Shown in pieces: positions 15,046 to 22,161 of a stretch of DNA of 40,463 nt. The translations under genes and the position numbers were made by a program. Positions within the stretch are counted from its first letter, which is position 1. Every line of letters begins with the position of its first letter. The stretch spans positions 1-40,463 of the forward strand of contig JAKZTB010000095.1 in NCBI GenBank assembly GCA_047517345.1, in the 5' to 3' direction. The notes under the pieces are model-generated. The model was not told where the DNA came from and did no database searches. It worked only from the letters and a program-made list of their open reading frames with translations. This DNA is from GCA-2717185 sp047517345 (lineage in GTDB: Bacteria; Pseudomonadota; Alphaproteobacteria; UBA8366; GCA-2717185).

Positions 15046-16134
15046 TTATTCCGCCGCCGCTGCGACCGGCTCCCAACTTATCAGTACCGGCAACACTTCC
15101 TTCGCGAACAGCTTCAACCCGCGTTCGGCCACGTCGTAGGGTGTGCCGCCGAAGCGGAAGGCGACGTTGAGTTCGAAATCGCCGAGCAGCGCCCGGCGTT
15201 CTTCCAGCCCGCGCAGGATCTTGTCCGGCGTGCCCCAGCTCGCGGCTTTCATGAAGCCGTCGACGGCGCCGCCCATGCCGGCTTCCTTCGCGATCGCGAC
15301 TTTCTGCTGATAGGAATCGTAGCCCTTCACGGTCGCGAAATGCTCGCCGAGAAATTCGTAGTGATAGAAGTTGCTCTCGACGAACTTGCCCTGGTACTGC
15401 CGGGCCTCTTCCTCGCACGCCGCGAGGTCGGTGCTGCAGACGACGAATTCTGTCAGCATGATCGTCGGCGGTTCGGTGCCGTGATACTCGCGGTGCAGTT
15501 CGCGACCCTTCTCAATGACGGGCGCGCGCATATCCCACGGCCGGTCGGCGAACATCACGACATGTGCGCCGAGCTTGGCTGCGGATTCGACGGAAGCCTC
15601 GCTGGAGGCCACCGCGTAGATGCGTCCTTCGAAGGAATGCTGCGGCTTCGGCCGTATCTCGGTCCGCGGCTGCTTGTAGAAGGGCCCGTCGCCTTCGATG
15701 AAGCCGGTTTTGAGCGCCTCCACGATCATCGGCGCCGCCTCGTCGAAGCGGCCGCGCGACTCGTCCATGCTCAGGCGGAAGGCCTCGAACTCGCGCCGCG
15801 CCAGTCCGCGGCCGAAGCCGAGCCGCAGCCGCCCCTTGCTCAACAGGTCGAGCACGGCGGCGTTTTCGGCAACGCGCAGCGGATCGTGCCACGGCAGGAT
15901 GACGGCCGCCGTCCCAACATCGATGTCCGGGTAGAGTGCCGTCAGGTGGCTCATCAGGTGCATGTTGTCCGGCACGAAGGAATAGTCGTTGAAGTGATGC
16001 TCCGCCGACCACAGGCAGTCGAAGCCCGAATCGACGGCGAGCGCGGCCAGCCGCAGCTCCTCCTCCCAGACCTGGCCGTCGGGGCAGTCGTCCCAACCGT
16101 AATTGGTGAACAACATCATCATGCCGACATCCAT
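15046..16134 (-). CDS. LLM class flavin-dependent oxidoreductase, in operon with MetE-like gene
   Basis: This is a 362-residue bacterial-luciferase-type monooxygenase: 'AVDSGFDCLWSAEHHFNDY' around residue 35 contains the 'AEHHF' hallmark, 'LSKGRLRLGFGRG' (about 98-110) the conserved flavin-site loop, and 'SFEGRIYAVASS' further on. It would need reduced FMN from a separate reductase. An unusually strong AAGGAGAT lies just before ATG 16134. It is translated together with the MetE-like gene, whose start codon is 4 bp after its stop. Monooxygenase plus methyltransferase would suit oxidation or demethylation of a methylated sulfur or oxygen compound, but that pairing is inference. The palindromic element B lies upstream. 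Confidence 0.9.
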   Translation of the reverse strand: MDVGMMMLFTNYGWDDCPDGQVWEEELRLAALAVDSGFDCLWSAEHHFNDYSFVPDNMHLMSHLTALYPDIDVGTAAVILPWHDPLRVAENAAVLDLLSKGRLRLGFGRGLARREFEAFRLSMDESRGRFDEAAPMIVEALKTGFIEGDGPFYKQPRTEIRPKPQHSFEGRIYAVASSEASVESAAKLGAHVVMFADRPWDMRAPVIEKGRELHREYHGTEPPTIMLTEFVVCSTDLAACEEEARQYQGKFVESNFYHYEFLGEHFATVKGYDSYQQKVAIAKEAGMGGAVDGFMKAASWGTPDKILRGLEERRALLGDFELNVAFRFGGTPYDVAERGLKLFAKEVLPVLISWEPVAAAAE

Positions 16135-16416
16135 CGGGGATCTCCTTCGTTGGTCTGCGCTTGCCGCGAAATGCTTTCACGGGCGAGCGGTTGTCGCAAG
16201 GCCACTATTTGGTCGCATCTTGAGCTGCGGCGACCGACACAATGACGACCTAAAATTCGGTACGGCAGAACGATTACTCAAACGTCATACTCGGACTTGA
16301 TCCGAGTATCCAACTATCAGCGGCGCGCCCATTCTTACTAGTGACGGCGCGGCGTCGCCATGGATACTCGGATCAAGTCCGAGTATAACGGAAGAGGGGA
16401 AACCATTGGCTTCGAT
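16135..16416. other. 282-bp intergenic region, the longest in the window
   Basis: The region separates two luciferase-like monooxygenase genes that read in the same direction. It contains the palindromic element B (16284-16389) and no convincing open frame. The part next to 16134 should contain the promoter of the downstream LLM-MetE operon; I cannot identify a clear -35/-10 pair. Confidence 0.5.
16284..16389. repeat. Dispersed palindromic element, copy B (29-bp near-perfect arms)
   Basis: The arms 16284-16312 and 16361-16389 are inverted copies that match at 28 of 29 positions, separated by 48 bp. Each arm is itself palindromic: ACTCGGAcTTGATCCGAGT folds into a small hairpin. The whole can therefore form either two small hairpins or one long stem. 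It is in the spacer between two minus-strand genes and may end transcription or protect mRNA ends. Copies A and C share the layout but use different stem bases. Confidence 0.88.
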
Positions 16417-17532
16417 CTACTCCGCCGCGCTGGCGACGCGGGCTGCGTCGGCGTGCTGCGCGAAGGCCGGCATCACCTCTTCGGCCAGCAGGGTCATGGT
16501 CCGTTTGCCGAATTCCAAATCCCATTCGTGCGCCATGACGGTCAGCTCGCCGAACGGGCCGGTCTGGTCGCGCAGTGCCACCAGCTTGTCGACGACCGTC
16601 GCCGGCGATCCGAAGGCGACCTGGTATTCGGCGACTTCCTGCCAGGTGATCGAGTCCGGATCGGGGTGATCCTCCGGTGCGACGAAGGCCATCAGCCCGC
16701 GCGCGCGGAGCGACGACAGCAGGTAGCCGAACCAGAAGCGGAACGGACCGTCCGGGTCCATGACGTAGTCGCGGGCTTCCTGATCCGTCGGCGCGACGAT
16801 GATGCTGCGCGAGATCCTCCAGATATCCGGGTCGGCCGACCGGCCGGCCTTCTCGCAGCCCTCGGCATAGGCCTCCCAGTGGCTCGCGGTGTAGCGCGGA
16901 TGCAGGAAGGCCGCGCCCGAGATGGGGATCCAGCCCTGCTCGCCGGCCATCCGCGCGCTGCCGGAGCTCGGCGACATGATCGAAATCGCGATCGGCGGGT
17001 GCGGTTTCTGGAACGGCTTGATGAAGCAGCCGACGCCGTACTCGACCCGGTCGGTGTTCTCGATATTGACGTTCCAGTATTCGCCTTCGCGAGTGTAGGG
17101 CGGCTCGCCGGCCCAAATGGCAAGGATATGCTCGATCGATTCGCGCACCATCGCGCCGCGGTCGACGCCGCCGTCGACCTCGAACAGCTCCATGTCGGAG
17201 GACAGGCTGCCACTGCCGATCCCCATCTGGAAGCGGCCCTTCGACAGATGGTCGAACAGGGCCGCCTGACCGGCGATCCGCGAGGGATGATGGTGCGGCA
17301 GGCAATAGACGCCCGGTCCCATCTTGATCTGCTTGGTCTCGCCCAGCAGCGTGGCGAGGAAGACCATCGGGTCGGTGATCGGCTCCGAGGTCGCGGCGGT
17401 GTGCTCGCCGACCCAGATCTCGTGATAGCCGAGCTTGTCGGCCAAAATGACCGTCTGGCGATCCTCCTCCAGGACCTTCGTCAGGTCGCGTTTCGGATCG
17501 TGGACGGGTTGCATGAACATACCCAGGCGCAT
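16417..17532 (-). CDS. LLM class flavin-dependent oxidoreductase
   Basis: This 371-residue protein is the third LLM monooxygenase here. 'MRLGMFMQPVHDPKRDL' at the start, 'LADKLGYHEIWVGEHTA' (about 30-46) and 'FDHLSKGRFQMGIGSGS' (about 92-108) are typical of the branch annotated as limonene monooxygenase-like or alkane-oxidising LLM proteins. It ends in an alanine-rich tail. It needs FMNH2 from elsewhere. AAAGG precedes ATG 17532. It is divergent from the amidohydrolase (start 17671), sharing a 138-bp promoter region with it. Its similarity to the LLM protein at 15046 is moderate, so it is not a recent duplicate. Confidence 0.9.
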   Translation of the reverse strand: MRLGMFMQPVHDPKRDLTKVLEEDRQTVILADKLGYHEIWVGEHTAATSEPITDPMVFLATLLGETKQIKMGPGVYCLPHHHPSRIAGQAALFDHLSKGRFQMGIGSGSLSSDMELFEVDGGVDRGAMVRESIEHILAIWAGEPPYTREGEYWNVNIENTDRVEYGVGCFIKPFQKPHPPIAISIMSPSSGSARMAGEQGWIPISGAAFLHPRYTASHWEAYAEGCEKAGRSADPDIWRISRSIIVAPTDQEARDYVMDPDGPFRFWFGYLLSSLRARGLMAFVAPEDHPDPDSITWQEVAEYQVAFGSPATVVDKLVALRDQTGPFGELTVMAHEWDLEFGKRTMTLLAEEVMPAFAQHADAARVASAAE

Positions 17533-17670
17533 CGCATTACCTTTCGCGTTCTCAAAAGCGGTTACGGAAGATGGTACGGCAGCTTTCGTGCTTCGCCAAG
17601 TTGAGGCGGCGGATTGCGGTATCGAACTTGGATGCTACGCTGTGGTTCAGGAATTTGGGAGATTGAGACG

Positions 17671-18513
17671 ATGCCGACGATCGATGCGCAGGTCCACGCC
17701 TACGAACGGGACCGCCCGGAGCGGCCGTGGGTCGACGTGCTGACCGGACCGCCGGAGGTGACCGGCCATGACATGGTCGCGGCGATGGATGCGGTCGGCG
17801 TCGACGGCGCCATACTGGTTTCGGTCTTTACCATGTACAGATACGACGACAGCTACGCGATCGACGTGCACGCGGCGCATCCAGGCCGTTTCGGCCTGGT
17901 CAAGCCGATCGATCTCGGCGACCCCGGCAATTCGGAAACGGTTGCGGACTGGGCAGCACGGGACGGGACGGTCGGCGTCCGCATCATGATGCGCACCGGC
18001 GTCTCGCACGAGGCAGACGATCCCGGCATCAACCGTATCGCCGCTGCCGCCGCCCGGCACGGCCTGCCGCTCAATCTCGCCTGCAATGGCCGCCTGGAAC
18101 AGGTCGGCAAGTTCGCCGCCCTGAACCCGGACACCCGGATCGTCGTCGATCATCTCGGCATCAAACAGCCGCAGCATCCGCCGGTGCCGGAAGAACCGTT
18201 CGCCGACCTGCCGATGCTCCTCGATCTGGCGCAGCACGACAACGTCGTCGTGAAGGTGACCGGCGCCTGCACGCTCTCGCGGGCGCCGTTCCCCCATGAC
18301 GATATCTGGGACCCGCTCAGCCGCGTGTTCGACGCCTTCGGCTTCGAGCGCTGCATGTGGGGCACCGACTGGACCCGCGCGATCAACATGGTGAGTTACG
18401 AACAGGGGGTCGAACCGTTCCGCCTCACCGACCGGCTGTCGGACGTTGATCGCGCGGCTCTGATGGGCGGGAGCTTGCAGAAGATCTACGGGTGGTCGCC
18501 GGTGACGTCCTAG
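17671..18513 (+). CDS. Amidohydrolase family protein (amidohydrolase 2)
   Basis: ATG 17671 gives 280 residues beginning 'MPTIDAQVHAYERD'; the frame is open to 17614 but has no family similarity there. The first metal motif reads D-A-Q-V-H, with Gln replacing the first His of the usual H-x-H, a variant common in this group. 'IVVDHLGI' (about residue 155) and 'CMWGTDWTR' (about 229) supply the further ligands and the catalytic Asp. Members hydrolyse lactones or decarboxylate aromatic acids (dicarboxylate lactonase and ACMS decarboxylase relatives). The stop codon overlaps the convergent alpha/beta hydrolase stop by 4 bp. The exact reaction is uncertain. Confidence 0.88.
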   Translation: MPTIDAQVHAYERDRPERPWVDVLTGPPEVTGHDMVAAMDAVGVDGAILVSVFTMYRYDDSYAIDVHAAHPGRFGLVKPIDLGDPGNSETVADWAARDGTVGVRIMMRTGVSHEADDPGINRIAAAAARHGLPLNLACNGRLEQVGKFAALNPDTRIVVDHLGIKQPQHPPVPEEPFADLPMLLDLAQHDNVVVKVTGACTLSRAPFPHDDIWDPLSRVFDAFGFERCMWGTDWTRAINMVSYEQGVEPFRLTDRLSDVDRAALMGGSLQKIYGWSPVTS

Positions 18514-19340
18514 CCGTTCAAAAACGCTGTAATCGCCGGTGTGACGATGTCGGACTGCTCAAGCTGCACATTGTGCCCGGCGCCTTCGACCAGGATTTGA
18601 CTTACGTCCGGTCGGTGCGTGCGCCAGCATGCCGCGATCAGGGCTTCGAATTCGAGGCTGGCGCCGCCATAAATCAGCAAGGTCGGTGGCTTCAACGCCT
18701 TCAGATCGACCGCCGTTACCGGAAAATCCAGTAGACCGCGCCAATGCGGCGTCACGAAGGGCGCCATCGGCGCCAACCGGTCCAGACGTCGTTTCTTGGT
18801 GTCTTCATCCAAGCGCCGCCAGTCTTCGCCGCCGACCAAGTCCACGGTTCCACGCAAGGCCGCCAAATCGTCGCCGGAGTCGCCGATTTCGATAACCTTC
18901 TTGATTGCGGTGGACACGCGGTCGAAATTCTGCGGCGGCAGCAGGGCAAATAGCGACGGTTCGATCAACACGAGGCGATTGACCCGGTCGGGAAATCGAC
19001 ATGCGAAGGCGAAGGCCGTCGCGCCGCCCGAGGAATGACCGACCATGTCGACCCGTTCCGCGCCTTCGGCGTCGAGGACAACTACGACATCCTGCACGTC
19101 GCTTGTCGAGACACCGTAATCTTGGGGCACGATCCAGGGCGTGCCGTCGTGGCCGCGGAAGCTCGGCAGGATGAGGCGGCGGTCGGCGCTCAATTCGTCG
19201 CGTTGCCGGGAATAGGCAAATCGTCCGGCCAGCCCGCCATGCAGCAAAGCAACCGGCGGCCCGTCGCCGACCACTTCATACTCGATGGCCGTACCGTCCG
19301 CAGCTTCGGCCGTTCGCAGGTCGCCCTTTGCGTCCGCCAT
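18510..19340 (-). CDS. Alpha/beta hydrolase (serine type)
   Basis: The 276-residue protein contains the oxyanion loop 'VALLHGGLAG' (30-39), a nucleophile elbow 'MVGHSSGGATA' with Ser103, an acid loop 'TLLIYGGASLEF', and the terminal histidine in 'EGAGHNVQLEQ'. This is a complete Ser-Asp/Glu-His hydrolase of the esterase/lactonase group. AAGGAG precedes ATG 19340. It is divergent from the MFS carrier at 19514, sharing a 173-bp upstream region, and converges on the amidohydrolase. The acid member is not certain, as the usual 'D' after strand 7 reads 'SLEFE' here. Substrate unknown. Confidence 0.88.
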   Translation of the reverse strand: MADAKGDLRTAEAADGTAIEYEVVGDGPPVALLHGGLAGRFAYSRQRDELSADRRLILPSFRGHDGTPWIVPQDYGVSTSDVQDVVVVLDAEGAERVDMVGHSSGGATAFAFACRFPDRVNRLVLIEPSLFALLPPQNFDRVSTAIKKVIEIGDSGDDLAALRGTVDLVGGEDWRRLDEDTKKRRLDRLAPMAPFVTPHWRGLLDFPVTAVDLKALKPPTLLIYGGASLEFEALIAACWRTHRPDVSQILVEGAGHNVQLEQSDIVTPAITAFLNG

Positions 19341-19513
19341 CGTTTCTCCTTTGCCGATACGATCATCGCGCGGCGCACTGGGTCTTTCAAACCGGTATTT
19401 TCCCGAATGGACTAGACACGGTCAGGTCGGGCCGGTACCCCTCTGCGAAATCAATCGTTCCCGGGTTCCATGAAATTCGCCTTTACCTTTACGCCTACAA
19501 AAGCGACCGCCCG

Positions 19514-20710
19514 ATGACGCGCCAGGCCTGGTTCATGGTGTTTTGCGGCGTCGTGATCGTGATGATTGGTGGCGGTTTGCGGCAATCTTTCGGCGTCTTC
19601 CTGCGCCCGGTCGCGTTCGACATGGAAATCGGCCGGCAGTTCTTTGGCCTCGTCATGGCGGCGCAGGCGTTGATCTACGGGGTTTCTCAGCCCGTGGCGG
19701 GGCTAATCGCCGACCGGTATGGTTCGATTCGAGTCATGGTCGCTGGCGCTCTGCTTTACGCGTTGGGGCTCTGGATGGCCGGCCGGAGTGCGACGCCTTT
19801 CGACCTGTTCCTGTCGCTCGGCCTCTTGGTCGGGTTGGGGTTGAGCGGCCCCACCCAAGTGCTGGTGCTGGGCGCGGTGAGCAAAGTCGTACCGGAATCG
19901 CGTCGCAGTCTGGTTTTCGGAACGATCATAGCGGCCTCGTCGCTCGGGATGTTCTTCTTCGTGCCCGGTGTGCAGGCGCTGATCGATTCGATCGGCTGGC
20001 GGGAAGCTTTCTTTGTTTTGGCTGTTGCGGTTGGGCTTATACCGATTATTACGATTGGATTGCACGGTACGCCGCCGCTGGATAGCGCTGGCGCGGCACA
20101 GTCATTGGGCGAAGCCCTCGGCGAGGCGAAATCCCATTCCGGTTACGTCCTTCTGACCGCCGGCTTCTTCGTTTGCGGGTTCCACGTCACGTTCATCGGG
20201 ACCCATCTTCCCGCCTTTCTTGTCGATAACGATGTCTCGTCGACCGCCGCCGCCTATTCGTTGGGGCTGATCGGTCTGTGCAACGTCGCGGGCGCCTACA
20301 TATTCGGTGCGCTGGGCGACCGGTTCAGCAAGAAGAACTTACTGTGCATCATCTACGCCGCCCGCGCCGTGCTGATGGGTCTGGTCTTGATCGTGCCGAT
20401 TAACGATGTGACGGCGCTGATCTTCGGCGTCTTCATGGGGTTGCTGTGGCTTGCCACGGTGCCGCTCACCAGCGGCATCGTCGCACAGATATTCGGGACG
20501 CGTTACTTCTCGATGCTGTTCGGCATCGTCATGATGAGCCACCAGTTCGGCAGTTTCGCCGGCGCGTGGCTCGGCGGATACATCTACGACGCGACGGGGA
20601 CCTACGATTTGATGTGGGCGGCGTCCGTCGGCGTCGGCTTGCTCGCCACCGCCCTGCACTGGCCGATCCGCGAAACGCCGCTCGCGCGATTGTCGCAAGA
20701 GACGGCGTAG
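19514..20710 (+). CDS. MFS transporter
   Basis: ATG 19514 gives a 398-residue protein with 12 predicted helices; the frame is open to 19328 but has no membrane character there. 'GGGLRQSFGVFLRP' (19-32), 'QPVAGLIADRYGSIRV' (59-74) and 'GLGLSGPTQVLVLGAV' are typical of MFS carriers of the monocarboxylate porter type. A conserved acidic residue in the first loop ('FDMEIG') and 'GLIADRYG' (motif A) are present. It resembles the carrier at 11771 in layout but not closely in sequence. Together with the hydrolase on the other strand it may handle an ester or lactone, which is speculation from position. Confidence 0.88.
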   Translation: MTRQAWFMVFCGVVIVMIGGGLRQSFGVFLRPVAFDMEIGRQFFGLVMAAQALIYGVSQPVAGLIADRYGSIRVMVAGALLYALGLWMAGRSATPFDLFLSLGLLVGLGLSGPTQVLVLGAVSKVVPESRRSLVFGTIIAASSLGMFFFVPGVQALIDSIGWREAFFVLAVAVGLIPIITIGLHGTPPLDSAGAAQSLGEALGEAKSHSGYVLLTAGFFVCGFHVTFIGTHLPAFLVDNDVSSTAAAYSLGLIGLCNVAGAYIFGALGDRFSKKNLLCIIYAARAVLMGLVLIVPINDVTALIFGVFMGLLWLATVPLTSGIVAQIFGTRYFSMLFGIVMMSHQFGSFAGAWLGGYIYDATGTYDLMWAASVGVGLLATALHWPIRETPLARLSQETA

Positions 20711-20726
20711 CGCCGGGCCGTTCGTC

Positions 20727-21167
20727 CTACCAGCTGCCGGTGTTTTCCATCGTTGCCCAGGGCTCCTGATCCGGCAGGCGTTCGCCTTTCTGCAGCAGTT
20801 CGATGGAGATGTTGTCCGGCGTGCGGATGAAGGCCATGTAGCCGTCGCGCGGCGGCCGGTTGATCGTGACGCCCGCATCCATCAGCTTCTGACAGGTGTC
20901 GTAGATATTGTCGACGGCGAAGGCGAGATGCCCGAAATTGCGGCCGCCGCTGTATTCCTCCGGATCCCAATTGTAGGTCAGTTCGACGACCGGCGCCTTG
21001 GTCTCCCGCGCCGCTTCCACGTCATCCGCCGCGGCGAGGAAAATATTGGTGTAGCGGCCTTTCTCGCTTTCGGTACGGCGTGTTTCGACCATACCCAGAA
21101 GGCCGCAGAAGAAGTTCAGCGTCGCGTCGAGGTCCGTGACCCGGACCATTGTGTGCAGATAGCGCAT
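20727..21167 (-). CDS. gloA: Lactoylglutathione lyase (glyoxalase I)
   Basis: This 146-residue VOC-fold protein begins 'MRYLHTMVRVTDL', nearly the same as E. coli GloA. All four metal ligands are in place: H5, E62 in 'VVELTYNW', H80 in 'NFGHLAFAV', and E123 in 'NISIELLQKGE'. It isomerises the hemithioacetal of methylglyoxal and glutathione to lactoylglutathione in the cytosol. GGGAGAG precedes ATG 21167. The length is slightly above E. coli GloA (135) because of an extra C-terminal 'WATMENTGSW' segment. It converges on the MFS gene 16 bp away. A divergent VOC function is possible, but the ligand set argues for the real enzyme. Confidence 0.82.
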   Translation of the reverse strand: MRYLHTMVRVTDLDATLNFFCGLLGMVETRRTESEKGRYTNIFLAAADDVEAARETKAPVVELTYNWDPEEYSGGRNFGHLAFAVDNIYDTCQKLMDAGVTINRPPRDGYMAFIRTPDNISIELLQKGERLPDQEPWATMENTGSW

Positions 21168-21273
21168 TTAGGGCTCTCCCATCGTTCGATTTGATTTGCG
21201 TGAGTCGTATCACGTGCGGAAAGCGGCGCAAATCCTCCGGTCGCGAAAATGTACACTCACGCCTGTCCGACGC

Positions 21274-22071
21274 TCAACTGCCGGCGCGGACCGCGTCCCA
21301 GTATTTGGTGTTCATTTGCCGCATCAGGAAATCGTGCCAGTCGCGCAGGCACTGCCGCAGCGCCGGACCCATGGGCTTGGCTTCGCAATGGCTGATCAGT
21401 TGGTTGGCCCAGTAATTGCCGCTGCGGATCGACGGTTTCCAAGCGGTGATCTTGTCCCACGCGGCGTCCGGACGACCGGAATTTCCGACTGCGGGAAGTG
21501 AATTGATCAGGCGGTTGGTCTCCCGTGCTGCGGCGATCCGAGTGCCGCCTTCATCGACGACACGGGTTCCCAGCTTCCGTAGCCCCGCCGTGGTGACCGC
21601 AATTTCCTGGTCCCTAAGAGGGTTTACGTCGCCCTGAACCGGTTCCGGCAACAGCGACACCTGGTCGGCGACCAAAAGTGACAATTTGACGGCGTTGTAC
21701 CCAGCTATACTGATTTCAACCAGGCTCGCGCGAACACTTGTGCTGCCCCGTGCCGCGGTCAGCTTCAGATGATCGCCAGCCGGTACATGCCGTCGAGTAC
21801 CGTCTGCCTGTTCGATCACCAACGTCAGATCGTTCGGTGCGACCGCGTGGTAAACGGTACCGGCAACCGGCGTGGGGCGCGACTGCTGAAGGCAGAAACT
21901 CGAGAGCTCCGCTTGGCATATACCGTCGTCGCAGGACAGCGGTGTGGCCACGCCGTTCGACGCGACGAGGGCGAGAATTTGCGGTGCCGCTGCGACCGTT
22001 CCGGTGAGTGCACTAAAGGCCGTCAGAAGGAGGGTCAGCAATACGGATAGACTAATACGCGAGCACAACAT
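21274..22071 (-). CDS. Secreted protein of unknown function
   Basis: ATG 22071 follows GGAGGT by 6 bases and gives 265 residues. The N-terminus is a clear Sec signal peptide: 'MLCSRISLSVLLTLLLTAFS' with an AxA-like cleavage site 'VAAAP' near residue 28. The mature part is rich in beta-strand-like segments with five cysteines ('LSCDDGICQ', 'SFCLQQ', 'SHCEAK', 'QCLRDWH'), suggesting disulfides in the periplasm. The segment 'VRASLVEISIAGYNAVKLSL' could be a beta-sandwich edge. I do not recognise a family. It is divergent from the WD40 membrane protein, the two starts being about 90 bp apart, so they may be co-regulated. Confidence 0.75.
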   Translation of the reverse strand: MLCSRISLSVLLTLLLTAFSALTGTVAAAPQILALVASNGVATPLSCDDGICQAELSSFCLQQSRPTPVAGTVYHAVAPNDLTLVIEQADGTRRHVPAGDHLKLTAARGSTSVRASLVEISIAGYNAVKLSLLVADQVSLLPEPVQGDVNPLRDQEIAVTTAGLRKLGTRVVDEGGTRIAAARETNRLINSLPAVGNSGRPDAAWDKITAWKPSIRSGNYWANQLISHCEAKPMGPALRQCLRDWHDFLMRQMNTKYWDAVRAGS

Positions 22072-22161
22072 GGCGTTACCTCCAATTCGGCAATGCATGT
22101 ATCGCGGGAGGAATTATCTACGCATTTGCGGCAGTCGGTTCGATATTCCCTTTGCAACACG

